Assembly (NCBI RefSeq): GCF_014207435.1 | Contig: NZ_JACHGH010000004.1 | Span: 1 to 64,000 of the forward strand | Length of the DNA stretch: 64,000 nucleotides | Origin: Salirhabdus euzebyi | Lineage (GTDB): Bacteria > Bacillota > Bacilli > Bacillales > Alkalibacillaceae | Direction: 5' to 3' | Part shown: positions 1 to 7,994 of the stretch, one piece after another | Numbering within the stretch: the stretch's first letter is position 1 | How the letters are laid out: each line of letters begins with the position of its first letter | Translations under genes and position numbers: made by a program | The notes under the pieces: model-generated | Databases searched by the model: none | What the model was told of the DNA's origin: nothing | Seen by the model: only the letters and a program-made list of their open reading frames with translations

Positions 1-2
1 TG

Positions 3-17
3 ATAGTCCTCCGCCCA
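3..17 (-). promoter_or_regulatory. Possible ribosome binding site of a gene starting beyond the left edge
   Basis: Read on the minus strand the first bases give GGGCGGAGGACTATCA, a strong Shine-Dalgarno-like core (GGAGGA) followed by at least six bases before the window ends. It lies downstream of the gerP terminator, so it would belong to a separate minus-strand gene whose start codon is just outside. The call rests only on the core motif and position. Confidence 0.3.
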
Positions 18-40
18 TTTTTATTAATTATATTGAAACA

Positions 41-96
41 CAAAAACCCGGAAAGGGCACTTTTTATCAGTGTCCGCTTTCCGGGTTACAGTTCAA
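41..96 (-). terminator. Rho-independent terminator of the gerP operon (repeat family member)
   Basis: An inverted repeat (AACCCGGAAAG paired with CTTTCCGGGTT) begins about 17 nt after the gerPF stop codon and runs into a T-rich tract on the minus strand. The same 56-nt layout, including flanking bases not needed for the stem, recurs at 15980-16035 behind the phosphonate transporter operon. Confidence 0.85.
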
Positions 97-112
97 CATT
101 TCGGGACTCTCT

Positions 113-331
113 TTATGCATTGCCAATTTGTACTTGATCCTGGAAATCAGGATCAAATGGATTTGTGCTACTAACAAAAGTATTCGTACAAATAAAGTCA
201 CCTGTGTTAAAAGCACCTGAACCAGAAGCGGTTTTAGAAGTACTTTTCGGAGATAAATAAAAGGAATCTCCAAAGTTTACTACTCCACCGTCAATACTGT
301 TTATTTTTAAAGGTCCTACAATAGATGGCAT
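113..331 (-). CDS. gerPF: GerPF spore germination protein
   Basis: A 72-residue protein of the GerPA/GerPF family. GerP proteins are made in the mother cell and are needed for germinants to pass the spore coat. The diagnostic core is visible: NFGDSFYLSPKSTSK followed by GSGAFNTGD, and the chain ends in GNA as in other GerPF proteins. I start at the internal ATG giving MPSIVGPLK because family members begin there; an upstream in-frame GTG at 364 would add 11 residues (MTKLKKSRCQC) unlike the family. Last gene of the six-gene operon, directly before the terminator. The ribosome binding site (AGTAGGTG) is modest. Confidence 0.93.
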   Translation of the reverse strand: MPSIVGPLKINSIDGGVVNFGDSFYLSPKSTSKTASGSGAFNTGDFICTNTFVSSTNPFDPDFQDQVQIGNA

Positions 332-394
332 ACATTGACACCTACTTTTTTTTAGTTTTGTCACTATATTTTATGTGAAAATTCGATATTTGTT

Positions 395-763
395 CTAGGT
401 CTCTCTGGCTAAGATACGAATGTGCTTAATTCTCGATTTGGCGTCAATATCTTTTAAGGAACCAACTTGAACAATCGATGAGCCAGATACACCTTCCATA
501 TCAATTGCGTGAACGTTAATTTTTGGTTCATGATGAATATGTGCTTGGGAAAGAGGAACAATAGATTCCATTTCTGTAAAGGGCCGAGTGAAAATGGAAT
601 ATTCTTCATAAGGAAAATCCTCTGCATCGAAAAATGCTCCTTCCCTCTGTACAGCAATTGCTCGTAGGTAGGGATCAGCTCTGACGGCATCACCGAGTTG
701 AATAATGGAGCTATAGGAGCAAGCATTTATATATATATTCGTGACATTTGAATTCCTTATCAT
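395..763 (-). CDS. gerPE: GerPE spore germination protein
   Basis: 122 residues, similar in length to GerPE of other bacilli. Two copies of the small GerP-like beta motif are visible: an N-terminal one around IIQLGDAV and a C-terminal one around SSIVQVGSLKDID. The start ATG overlaps the gerPD stop (ATGA, 760-763), so the two are probably translationally coupled. Together with the other GerP proteins it is thought to organise a coat structure permeable to germinants; its biochemical activity is not known. Confidence 0.9.
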   Translation of the reverse strand: MIRNSNVTNIYINACSYSSIIQLGDAVRADPYLRAIAVQREGAFFDAEDFPYEEYSIFTRPFTEMESIVPLSQAHIHHEPKINVHAIDMEGVSGSSIVQVGSLKDIDAKSRIKHIRILARET

Positions 764-960
764 AGTTTAATTCTTCCTCCCGATTGTCCGCCTCCGAATG
801 GAACAACAGAACCGACAATATAGGATTCAGGTGGGGTATCATACATAGAGGATAGCTTGATTGTTTCATTGTCACCAATCAGCAAAACAGAAGAGGATGC
901 TACCCCCGTCACTTGAATGTTTCCGACATTCAATCCTTGGTTGTGTACAGTGAAATTCAC
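760..960 (-). CDS. gerPD: GerPD spore germination protein
   Basis: 66 residues starting at GTG (960). The body NIQVTGVASSSVLLIGD followed by the DTPPES motif is typical of GerPD. An excellent GGAGG lies 11 nt upstream, inside the end of gerPC, and only three bases separate the gerPC stop from this start. The C-terminal tail (GGGQSGGRIKL) is a few residues longer than the B. subtilis protein as I recall it. Inferred role: coat permeability to germinants, with the other GerP proteins. Confidence 0.92.
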   Translation of the reverse strand: MNFTVHNQGLNVGNIQVTGVASSSVLLIGDNETIKLSSMYDTPPESYIVGSVVPFGGGQSGGRIKL

Positions 961-963
961 GTT

Positions 964-1563
964 CTATTCGCCTCCTTCTTCTCCTTGTATATAGTTACGT
1001 ACAGAATGGAGAATTTCATTTTTTACATCTTCAACTATTTTTTGTTTCGTTTCATTATTTAGCATGCCGTTATTATTTTCAGAATGTAACCGTGTATAAT
1101 GCTGGATTCTTTCTGGAATCTGTTTATAAATATCTTGAATAATCATGTTTTCAAAGCCTGGTGGAAAGGATTTTTCCGATTCTTGGGCGAATTCATTTAT
1201 TTTAGAAGGTAATTCTTGTTGAAAAAAAGGATGTAAATATTGGACTAACTCTTGGACAATGGGCGACTGGTTAGGTGTAGCCTGCTGTTGTTTTGGAATA
1301 GGATTTGGAATAGAAAGCTCATCTGTAGCAGAAAGACCATCAGGAGAAAGTCCAATGTTGAGCGTACCTTCTAATGTTTCTATCTTAAGTTGATCGAAAT
1401 GATATTCTATTTTTTCAACGTTAGTCTTTGGTGTTTCCTGTAAGGTCAGAACTTTGCTTTCTAGAACTTTTACTTGCTCCTCAAGCCGACTCATTTTTTT
1501 CTGTTGATTTTTGATTTCATTTTGTAAAGATGAAAAATAATCGTGCCAGTTGTAATAATACAT
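964..1563 (-). CDS. gerPC: GerPC spore germination protein
   Basis: 199 residues, close to the usual GerPC length of about 200. The N-terminus is aromatic (MYYYNWHDYF) and is followed by a heptad-rich coiled coil at about residues 10-45. A conserved segment around IEYHFDQLKIETLEGTLNIG comes next, and the C-terminal half is rich in Q, E and N. It is the largest GerP protein and the likely scaffold of the set. The start ATG follows TAGGAGGGT with good spacing. Confidence 0.92.
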   Translation of the reverse strand: MYYYNWHDYFSSLQNEIKNQQKKMSRLEEQVKVLESKVLTLQETPKTNVEKIEYHFDQLKIETLEGTLNIGLSPDGLSATDELSIPNPIPKQQQATPNQSPIVQELVQYLHPFFQQELPSKINEFAQESEKSFPPGFENMIIQDIYKQIPERIQHYTRLHSENNNGMLNNETKQKIVEDVKNEILHSVRNYIQGEEGGE

Positions 1564-1630
1564 AGCGCCCTACCCTCCTAAACTGGGCATATATCTAACA
1601 TATGTTATGCGCCTAGTTAGGAAATGGTGA

Positions 1631-1843
1631 TTAAACGGGAGGCGCTAATGGAATCATCGGTTGAAATTCTTGTGGTGAAATTGGCTCCGCTGCCTCCGCA
1701 GGAAACTGATAACCACCAGTATTATATAAATTAGATAACGCTTGAATAGAACCCGAGCTTCCCACTTGTAAAACGGAGGAATTAGTTACAGACCCCACTT
1801 TTAATAAGTGAATGGAAATTTGTTGATAGATGGTACAGTCCAA
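1631..1843 (-). CDS. gerPB: GerPB spore germination protein
   Basis: 70 residues from a TTG start eight bases after a perfect AAGGAGG that itself overlaps the end of gerPA. A longer reading frame open upstream would run through gerPA and is not used. The motif SSVLQVGSSGSIQALSNLYN and the following NTGGY are characteristic of GerPB; the C-terminal third is a proline-rich tail. Only 16 bases separate it from gerPA, so it belongs to the same transcript. Confidence 0.93.
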   Translation of the reverse strand: MDCTIYQQISIHLLKVGSVTNSSVLQVGSSGSIQALSNLYNTGGYQFPAEAAEPISPQEFQPMIPLAPPV

Positions 1844-1859
1844 TGTATTTACCTCCTTA

Positions 1860-2081
1860 TTAGGCATTACCGACAATATTTTGATCCATAACATCCTTAT
1901 CAAGGACATAGGTGTAGGAGTGATCTAAATTTATTTTTAATCCATCACCGGTATTGAAGGAACCTCCACCTGCAAAAGTTTTCGCCGAGCTAGTTGGGGA
2001 CATGGCATATACATCTCCAATGTGTAAAATACTGGAGGCCGACACACTATTTACTTTAACGGCTCCGACGAACGCAGGCAT
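1860..2081 (-). CDS. gerPA: GerPA spore germination protein
   Basis: 73 residues, the same length as B. subtilis GerPA. It shares the GerPA/GerPF fold signature: MPAFVGAVKVNSVS, then SILHIGDVYAMSP, then GGGSFNTGD, ending in GNA. First gene of the operon; its ATG follows AAAAGGAGGATGTGATTA. It is a paralogue of GerPF at the other end of the operon, which is the normal arrangement. Expression is expected late in the mother cell from the sigma-K-type promoter upstream. Confidence 0.94.
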   Translation of the reverse strand: MPAFVGAVKVNSVSASSILHIGDVYAMSPTSSAKTFAGGGSFNTGDGLKINLDHSYTYVLDKDVMDQNIVGNA

Positions 2082-2188
2082 TAATCACATCCTCCTTTTG
2101 TCACTGTTTACTCGTTAGATGATTTTAACGTCAGGGTAGTGAGCAATTTGCTAGAAGTAACATTGTGATAAGCAGATCTTTTAGTTAT

Positions 2189-2217
2189 TAGTTTATGAGT
2201 TTAGAAGAATATGTGTT
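2189..2217 (-). promoter_or_regulatory. Predicted sigma-K promoter of the gerP operon
   Basis: On the minus strand AACA is followed by 16 bases and then CATAAACTA, matching the sigma-K pattern (mACm, 16 bp, CATAnnnTA) at every specified position. It sits about 100 bases upstream of gerPA. The gerP operon of B. subtilis is known to be sigma-K dependent. The pattern is short, so chance matches in AT-rich DNA are possible. Confidence 0.6.
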
Positions 2218-2256
2218 CAACCGTTTCACACTTTCCACTATTTTAGGAGGCTTTTC

Positions 2257-3438
2257 ATGAATATTAATCAGTCTAGTACAGAATCAAGACGTTTACCGTG
2301 GATCGATGCAGCACGAGGAATTGCACTATTAGGTATTTTGATGGTAAATGTACCTGCCTTCCACGCACCTTTTTTTCTTTATGGGGGAGAGGAAGTTTAC
2401 TGGGATAGTTCATTAGATAGTACTATTCGAGTTATCATTGATATTTTCTTTCAAGCTAGCTTTTATACCCTTTTTTCCTTTTTATTTGGATTCGGCTTAC
2501 AAATGATGTTCGAAAGACTTTCTGAGGCTGACAAAAGGGTAACGCTCATTTTGCAAAGACGCCTCACGGTTTTACTCTTTTTTGGATTCCTACATGCATT
2601 TTTGCTATGGCACGGAGATATTTTACTTAGTTATGGGGCTATCGGTTTTTTGATGTTTTTCTTCTTCCGACGAAAAGCTAAAACCTTAGTGTTATGGTTT
2701 ATTGGTTTGCTAGTAATTCCGGGAATATTATTAACTTCTTATTTATATTCTTTTAAGGACCTGTTAGGTGGAATGAATAGGGCTGCTATTATGGAAGCTC
2801 AATTCAGATATAAATCCGATTCTATTTTAGATGTATGGAAACAAAACTATGCTGATTGGATGTATACGAATGGAGGGATGGCATTTCTATTTCTAACAAT
2901 GGCTTTATTGCCGATGTTTTTAATTGGAGCCGTTTTTATGAAGAATAAGTGGTTGCACGATGTTCAAAAGCATCAAAAACTACTGCGTGTCATTCTTTTT
3001 ACTTCCTTTACCTTCTTTCTTGTATTTAAAGCTGGTCCTTATATGTTTAACAATCCAGCATGGCTCGGCTTTTTGCAGGACCATGTAGGGGGAGCTGCTT
3101 CTAGTATCTTTTATGTAGTTGCCATTACTTTGCTTTATCAAACGGCATTCGCGAAGAAACTTTTAAGCTATTTTACGTATATTGGTAAAATGTCGTTAAC
3201 GAATTATATAAGTCAGTCAATCATCTGTTTTTTCTTGTTTTATGGTCCAGGCTTCAATTTATATGGGGAAATTCAACCGTTGGGCAGTGTAATTATCGTT
3301 TTATCTATTTTTAGCTTCCAAGTAGTAGTAAGCAAATGGTGGTTAAGCAAATATAGTTTTGGACCTCTAGAATGGGTTTGGCGCTCGTTAACGTACGGCA
3401 AAAAACAGCCAATGAAGAAAGTGAGGAAACAACATTGA
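2257..3438 (+). CDS. DUF418 family membrane protein (YeiB/YxaH-like)
   Basis: 393 residues with about 8-10 membrane segments. The N-terminus carries the family signature LPWIDAARGIALLGILMVN, and the C-terminal half has the DUF418 pattern (IGKMSLTNYISQSIICFFLFY and GPLEWVWRSLTYG). The family is often compared with membrane acyltransferases, but no activity is established. The start follows AGGAGG with ideal spacing. It overlaps the next gene by four bases (TTGA), so the pair is coupled. Function unknown; envelope-related by context. Confidence 0.85.
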   Translation: MNINQSSTESRRLPWIDAARGIALLGILMVNVPAFHAPFFLYGGEEVYWDSSLDSTIRVIIDIFFQASFYTLFSFLFGFGLQMMFERLSEADKRVTLILQRRLTVLLFFGFLHAFLLWHGDILLSYGAIGFLMFFFFRRKAKTLVLWFIGLLVIPGILLTSYLYSFKDLLGGMNRAAIMEAQFRYKSDSILDVWKQNYADWMYTNGGMAFLFLTMALLPMFLIGAVFMKNKWLHDVQKHQKLLRVILFTSFTFFLVFKAGPYMFNNPAWLGFLQDHVGGAASSIFYVVAITLLYQTAFAKKLLSYFTYIGKMSLTNYISQSIICFFLFYGPGFNLYGEIQPLGSVIIVLSIFSFQVVVSKWWLSKYSFGPLEWVWRSLTYGKKQPMKKVRKQH

Positions 3439-4643
3439 AAAGGAAACAAGTAGAAAGGGAAGGGGAAAAATGGGTTCGTGAAGGGATTATTACTTTAGAT
3501 CAATACAATAGCATTTTAAATAGATATCCGAAAAAAAATGAGCATGCGGTGTTGCTTATCTTTGCTGCTATTTTTATTGGTCTAGGTTTTTTAACATTTA
3601 TTGCATCTAACTGGTCCTTCCTACCGGCTGTCGCCAAAATGACGATTATTATCGTTAGTCTTCTCGTGTTTTATATAGTTGGGGAATGGATTTATGAGAA
3701 TCGTTCTAAAAAAGTAGGGTTAAGTTTTTATACAATTGGACTTTTTCTGTTTGGGGCAGGTATATTCCTAACCGGACAGATGTATCATTACACTTTTTAT
3801 GATGCTTTTCCTTTCTTTATATGGACTTTAGCTTCTATATTCGTATACTTACACCGACGAGAAACATTTCTATTATTTTTCGTTTTACTCATTTTAACAG
3901 TTGGTCAATTGTATGAAGCTTTTCAGTTTTCAGATTTTAATGGTTGGATAGCCATTTTATTGGTCGTTTGGTTTTATTTATTTCTTAAAGTCCATAAGAA
4001 GCCTGTATATTGGTTAAGTTATTTGTTTGGTATTAGTATGCTAGCCCATTTTTTTATTTTTTCTATTTCAGAATGGGAATACGTTATGTTTCTACCAATG
4101 ATTTTATTTGTTTATTTAATAGGGGAAATACAAGGTAAACCTTATATAAAGAATCCCATCCAAACGATAGCACAAAGTACCATGTTTATTGTACTTACTG
4201 TCCATGTTTTTCTACTAGGGATTAATGGGTTTATGGAAGGTTTAGAAATGGATATAAAGTTCCATTTAAGTTATGCTTCTTTATTTATCGGTCTTATTGC
4301 CTGGAAAATATATAAACAGAAGTTTGGTGAGCTTACTGATCTCATTTTATTTATCCCTGTACTTTATTTAGGGAACTTTGCCGACTTTGCGTCACTATTG
4401 GTCCTATTTGTTTTCTCTGTCACCTATTTAACGTTAGGCTACCAGGACTGGGATCAACATAAGGTAAACAAAGGAACAATTGCCTTAATTATTAGTACCA
4501 TAGTCGCCTATATTCAGCTTGCCTGGGACTATTTAGACAAATCTTTGTTCTTCTTTGTAGGTGGAGTTTTCCTATTTGCTCTTAGTTATTTCTTGGAAAA
4601 AAGAAGAAGAAATGTGGTCCGTAAGCAAAGGAGTGATGGATGA
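3435..4643 (+). CDS. DUF2157 family membrane protein
   Basis: 402 residues from a TTG start that overlaps the preceding TGA. An earlier in-frame ATG at 3372 lies inside the upstream gene and has no ribosome binding site, whereas GAGG precedes the TTG. A soluble head of about 45 residues (EREGEKWVREGIITLDQYN) matches the start of the DUF2157 domain and is followed by about 11-12 hydrophobic helices. DUF2157 proteins commonly neighbour GDYXXLXY proteins, as here. No function is known for the family. Confidence 0.85.
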   Translation: MKRKQVEREGEKWVREGIITLDQYNSILNRYPKKNEHAVLLIFAAIFIGLGFLTFIASNWSFLPAVAKMTIIIVSLLVFYIVGEWIYENRSKKVGLSFYTIGLFLFGAGIFLTGQMYHYTFYDAFPFFIWTLASIFVYLHRRETFLLFFVLLILTVGQLYEAFQFSDFNGWIAILLVVWFYLFLKVHKKPVYWLSYLFGISMLAHFFIFSISEWEYVMFLPMILFVYLIGEIQGKPYIKNPIQTIAQSTMFIVLTVHVFLLGINGFMEGLEMDIKFHLSYASLFIGLIAWKIYKQKFGELTDLILFIPVLYLGNFADFASLLVLFVFSVTYLTLGYQDWDQHKVNKGTIALIISTIVAYIQLAWDYLDKSLFFFVGGVFLFALSYFLEKRRRNVVRKQRSDG

Positions 4644-5152
4644 TGAAGAAAATATTTTTTTATTTAGCTGTTTCACTCCAAGTCCTATTCCTACTATCAA
4701 TGAGTGTCGGTTATTATTTGATTGATGATGTAGGAGAGATAGTGAAGTTGCGGACAGCGCCAATAGACCCACCTGACCTCTTTTATGGGGATTATGTAAC
4801 ATTAAATTATGAGGCGGAAAGAATACCAGCTGATAGGTGGTTTGTAGAAGAAAAGGTTGATTATGATGAAAAAATTTACGTTGTTCTCACTCCTGGTCCT
4901 GATGGGATCTATGAAGTGAAATCCGCGTCTAAGGTAAAGGTAAACACAGATGGTGATGATGTGGTAATGACTGCTAAATATTTGTATGAAGAGTTTGATC
5001 AAATGCATCAAGTGGACTTCGGTATAGGACGATATTTTATTGAGGATAACACTGGTGAGCAATATGAAAATGGAATGACGGAAATGATAGTAACTGTTGC
5101 AATCGGGCCGTTTGGTTTGAAAAGAATTTTATCATTAGAACCTTTGCCGTAA
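4640..5152 (+). CDS. GDYXXLXY domain protein, membrane anchored
   Basis: 170 residues: one N-terminal membrane anchor (about residues 4-27) and an extracytoplasmic beta-rich domain. The naming motif is present as GDYVTLNYE, preceded by the usual PPDLFY. The start ATG lies inside the previous stop codon (ATGATGA), giving tight coupling to the DUF2157 gene. The pair may form one membrane complex, but that is inference from co-occurrence. GDYXXLXY domains have no established activity. Confidence 0.87.
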   Translation: MMKKIFFYLAVSLQVLFLLSMSVGYYLIDDVGEIVKLRTAPIDPPDLFYGDYVTLNYEAERIPADRWFVEEKVDYDEKIYVVLTPGPDGIYEVKSASKVKVNTDGDDVVMTAKYLYEEFDQMHQVDFGIGRYFIEDNTGEQYENGMTEMIVTVAIGPFGLKRILSLEPLP

Positions 5153-5180
5153 CTTATAATGGAACATAGGAGGGGATTTT

Positions 5181-5393
5181 ATGAAAAATACAGTCTCTCA
5201 ATATGTCATTATTGCTTTTGCAGGTTGGTTGCTTGTCCAAGTGTCTTCATCGATTGAAAGATCATTTTCCTATTTTTTAGAAGCTTATCGATTAGGTGTA
5301 TTATTAAGTAATCTTGTAGCATTGGCAGGTTGGTTGCTTACAGTTATTTTTGTTTTTCGTATTATATTAATCGTCATGAAAAAACGAGCTTGA
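5181..5393 (+). CDS. Small two-helix membrane protein, hypothetical
   Basis: 70 residues with two hydrophobic segments (about 6-24 and 38-65) and a basic C-terminus (MKKRA). I do not recognise a family. A strong AGGAGGGG lies ahead of the ATG and the gap to the upstream gene is only 28 bases, so it is probably the last gene of the DUF418-DUF2157-GDYXXLXY operon. Its stop codon sits inside the stem of the following terminator. Confidence 0.7.
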   Translation: MKNTVSQYVIIAFAGWLLVQVSSSIERSFSYFLEAYRLGVLLSNLVALAGWLLTVIFVFRIILIVMKKRA

Positions 5394-5413
5394 TTTCACT
5401 CAAGCTCGTTTTT
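5380..5413. terminator. Bidirectional terminator
   Basis: A perfect 14-bp inverted repeat (AAAAACGAGCTTGA / TCAAGCTCGTTTTT) with a six-base loop, A-rich on one side and T-rich on the other. It lies between the convergent small membrane gene and rocD, seven bases from the rocD stop, and can serve both. Confidence 0.9.
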
Positions 5414-5419
5414 AGGTTC

Positions 5420-6613
5420 TTATAAAACTTCTTTTATTTTTTCTAAAGCAGTATCCAAATCTTTTTTATCTATAACAAGTGGTGGAGCAAATCGGATTAC
5501 CGTTTCATGAGTTTCTTTACATAGTAATCCTTTTTCCTTTAATTTTTCACAATATGGACGTGCAGATTCAGTTAGCTCAACACCAATAAATAATCCTCTT
5601 CCACGAACCTCTTTAATGACAGGATTATCAATTTTCTTTAATTCCTCTAACATGTATTTACCAAGTTCATAGGAGCGCTCTACAAGCTTCTCTTCCTCTA
5701 ATACTTCAAGAGATGCAATGGAAACAGCAGCTGCTAACGGATTTCCACCGAATGTAGAACCGTGGGAACCAGGGTTAAAAACGCCTAGAATTTCTTTGTT
5801 TGCTACAATACAGGAGATAGGGAAGACTCCGCCACCAAGTGCTTTACCTAAAATGAGAATATCAGGCTCTACATTTTCCCAATCACAAGCAAATAGCTTA
5901 CCACTTCTACCAAGTCCAGCTTGAATTTCATCTGCTACGAAAAGTACATTATTTTCTTTACAAACTTCATATGCTTCCTTCAAAAATCCGTCTGGTGGAA
6001 TATTGATTCCAGCTTCTCCTTGAATAGGCTCGAGTAAGAAACCGGCTGTATTTTCTGTAATAGCATTTTTTAGTGCATCTACATCCCCGTATGGAATAAG
6101 CTTAATGCCAGGAAGCATAGGTCCAAAACCGCGCTTATATTCCTCTTCAGATGATAAGGATACAGCAGTCATCGTGCGCCCATGGAAATTACCTTCACAT
6201 GCAATAATTTCTGCCTTGTTTTCCTCCACACCCTTCACATCGTAAGCCCAACGTCTAACTGCTTTAACTGCAGTTTCAACTGCTTCTGCGCCTGTATTCA
6301 TCGGCAAAGCCATCTCTTTATTCGTTAGCTTACAAATTTTTTCATACCAAGGACCTAATTGGTCATTATGAAATGCACGTGATGTTAGGGTCACCCGATC
6401 TGCTTGATCCTTAAGCGCTTGAATAATTTTAGGATGTCTGTGACCTTGGTTTACTGCTGAATAGGCACTTAACATATCCATATAACGATTGCCTTCTGGG
6501 TCCTCCACCCAAATTCCTTCTGCTTTAGAAATCACAATAGGAAGTGGAACGTAGTTGTTCGCACCGAATTGCTCATTTTGTTTAATGACTTGCTCACTCT
6601 TTTGTGTCAACAA
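5420..6613 (-). CDS. rocD: Ornithine aminotransferase
   Basis: 397 residues, normal for RocD, a pyridoxal phosphate enzyme that converts ornithine and 2-oxoglutarate to glutamate semialdehyde and glutamate in arginine catabolism. Visible features: the substrate-side NNYVPLP near the N-terminus, [17 protein letters not shown], the cofactor-binding [13 protein letters not shown], and the Schiff-base lysine in ILGKALGGG. The start is TTG after GGAGGG. It stands alone here rather than beside other roc genes. An extended -10 sigma-A promoter lies upstream, and I saw no -12/-24 promoter of the kind that drives rocDEF in B. subtilis. Confidence 0.95.
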   Translation of the reverse strand: MLTQKSEQVIKQNEQFGANNYVPLPIVISKAEGIWVEDPEGNRYMDMLSAYSAVNQGHRHPKIIQALKDQADRVTLTSRAFHNDQLGPWYEKICKLTNKEMALPMNTGAEAVETAVKAVRRWAYDVKGVEENKAEIIACEGNFHGRTMTAVSLSSEEEYKRGFGPMLPGIKLIPYGDVDALKNAITENTAGFLLEPIQGEAGINIPPDGFLKEAYEVCKENNVLFVADEIQAGLGRSGKLFACDWENVEPDILILGKALGGGVFPISCIVANKEILGVFNPGSHGSTFGGNPLAAAVSIASLEVLEEEKLVERSYELGKYMLEELKKIDNPVIKEVRGRGLFIGVELTESARPYCEKLKEKGLLCKETHETVIRFAPPLVIDKKDLDTALEKIKEVL

Positions 6614-6652
6614 AATCCCTCCTCAATAATATGTAATTTTTACCTAGCTCCT

Positions 6653-6661
6653 ATTATAACA
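6653..6661 (-). promoter_or_regulatory. Extended -10 promoter of rocD
   Basis: The minus strand reads TGTTATAAT, an extended -10 (TGn plus TATAAT), about 40 bases before the rocD start. No good -35 is visible at 17 bases, as is common for extended -10 promoters. Confidence 0.5.
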
Positions 6662-6719
6662 GTTTTCCCAATTTTGTTTGAAGTAAGGACATTTTTTAAA
6701 GAAAAAGGAAAATTTCATA

Positions 6720-6749
6720 TTAGCAGAAGAGGATAAAAGGTGGTATGAT
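6720..6749 (+). promoter_or_regulatory. Sigma-A-type promoter of yisL
   Basis: TTAGCA, 18 bases, then TATGAT, ending 35 bases upstream of the yisL ATG. The -35 is weak, the -10 good. Confidence 0.45.
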
Positions 6750-6784
6750 GGACAAGGAAAGTAAAGAAATTAGGAGGAAAAAAA

Positions 6785-7162
6785 ATGACACACTTACATA
6801 TTACATCATGGGTTGTTGCACTCATTTTGTTTTTTGTCGTTCTAAGCCTTTCAAAAAAGCCTGGTAGAGAAAAAGTTGCAAAAATACTCCAAATGGTTTT
6901 ACGTCTAGATTATTTACTTATTTTGTACTCAGGTGGAGACTTATTTGCAAACTATCTAGGTACTAGTGGAGCTGTTCTAGGAGAAGTTATTGTTAAGGCA
7001 ATAGCTGGATTTTGGGTAATTTTCGCAATGGAAATGATCAGTGTGAAAACGAAAAGAGGAGAAAAAGCAGGATCTTGGTGGATTCAGCTTCTGTTAGCTT
7101 TTGTTATTGCACTTATTTTAGGATTTGGTCGTCTACAATTAGGTTTTCAATTAATGTCATAA
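6785..7162 (+). CDS. yisL: YisL family (UPF0344/DUF1516) membrane protein
   Basis: 125 residues with four hydrophobic segments. The start MTHLHITSWVVALILFFV and the interior LQMVLRLDYLLILYSGGDL are typical of YisL. AGGAGG lies nine bases ahead of the ATG. The function of the family is unknown. In B. subtilis yisL also lies in the same broad neighbourhood as gerP, which supports the assignment. Confidence 0.88.
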   Translation: MTHLHITSWVVALILFFVVLSLSKKPGREKVAKILQMVLRLDYLLILYSGGDLFANYLGTSGAVLGEVIVKAIAGFWVIFAMEMISVKTKRGEKAGSWWIQLLLAFVIALILGFGRLQLGFQLMS

Positions 7163-7169
7163 TGTTTTA

Positions 7170-7202
7170 CAAGAGGGAGCCAATAAGGTTTCCTCTTTTT
7201 TT
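7170..7202 (+). terminator. Terminator after yisL
   Basis: An imperfect stem (AAGAGGGAGCC with GGTTTCCTCTT) followed by a run of eight T residues, just after the yisL stop. Confidence 0.7.
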
Positions 7203-7205
7203 GTC

Positions 7206-7296
7206 GTTTAACCTTTTTAAAGGATTAAATTATAAGTAAGACGAGATTTTCGAGTCAGGAATTGGCCACAAGCCAAGTTTGTCTAAGTTTTTCTAA
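7206..7296 (+). repeat. Hairpin repeat element, copy A
   Basis: Shares a two-part sequence with 22434-22508: a left block GTTTAACnnnnTTAAAGGATTAAA and a right block TTGGCnACAAGCCAAGTTT. The right block folds into a 5-bp hairpin (TTGGC/GCCAA) followed by T-rich sequence. The intervening 20-30 bases are not conserved. Copy A lies between yisL and the trmO-like gene. Function unknown. Confidence 0.6.
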
Positions 7297-7418
7297 TGCA
7301 AATAGGAAAAATATGTGTAAAAAGAGCAACTTTTTGTGGCACTTTGCTTACTTATTGTGGCAAAATCAAGAGGAATTGAGTATTTGTTGTAAAATTACAC
7401 TCTTAGGAGAGATGAGAG

Positions 7419-7874
7419 ATGATTCAGCTCCAACCAATTGGATATGTGCAATCTGGTCGAAAAGAAGTAGAGGATGATTTTTGGGGAAAGGAAACAAGTG
7501 TCATTCAACTAGAGGATGAATTAAACGAGCAAAGTTTGGACGGCATCGAGACGTTTTCCCACGTTGAGGTTATATTTTATTTCCACTTAGTAGATGACAA
7601 CAAAATTCAGTATGAATCAAGACATCCTAGAAATAATGAGGAATGGCCAAAAGTGGGAATTTTTGCACAACGGGGGAAAAATAGACCGAATAAACTAGGG
7701 GTTACGACTGCAAAGCTAGTGAAAAGAGAAGGGAAAACTATTATTGTGGAAGGACTCGATGCAGTTGAAGGTACACCTATTTTAGATATAAAGCCAGTGA
7801 TGCAGGAGTTTCTTCCTAGAGAAAAAGTTCAGCAACCGAGCTGGTCATCAGAGTTAATGAAAAACTATTGGTAG
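7419..7874 (+). CDS. TrmO/TsaA-like tRNA methyltransferase (UPF0066)
   Basis: 151 residues of the UPF0066/TsaA family, whose E. coli member TrmO methylates the threonylcarbamoyl group of t6A37 in tRNA using SAM. The start MIQLQPIGYVQSGRKEV and the core FAQRGKNRPNKLGVTTAKLV are family hallmarks, with GLDAVEGTPILDIKP near the C-terminus. It is the short single-domain form, lacking the longer C-terminal part of E. coli TrmO, so the exact substrate is uncertain. AGGAGAGATGAG precedes the ATG. Stands alone. Confidence 0.82.
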   Translation: MIQLQPIGYVQSGRKEVEDDFWGKETSVIQLEDELNEQSLDGIETFSHVEVIFYFHLVDDNKIQYESRHPRNNEEWPKVGIFAQRGKNRPNKLGVTTAKLVKREGKTIIVEGLDAVEGTPILDIKPVMQEFLPREKVQQPSWSSELMKNYW

Positions 7875-7882
7875 AAAAAATA

Positions 7883-7927
7883 GAGAAGGAGACTAATCGA
7901 TATTTCATGATTGGCCTCCTTTCTTTT
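7883..7927. terminator. Terminator between trmO-like and YppF-like genes
   Basis: A long imperfect stem (GAGAAGGAGACTAATC with GATTGGCCTCCTTTCTT), T-rich on its right side. It follows the plus-strand gene and faces the end of the convergent small gene. Confidence 0.6.
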
Positions 7928-7994
7928 AGCGTATTAATAAATAAGTGCAAATAAATTCTTACTCATGTCGGTACAGGATTTACCAAGGTGCTCC

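Noticed and set aside
6614-6784. Sigma-L (-12/-24) promoter for rocD
   Set aside because: No TGGCAC-N5-TTGC pattern was seen; an extended -10 sigma-A promoter explains the region better.
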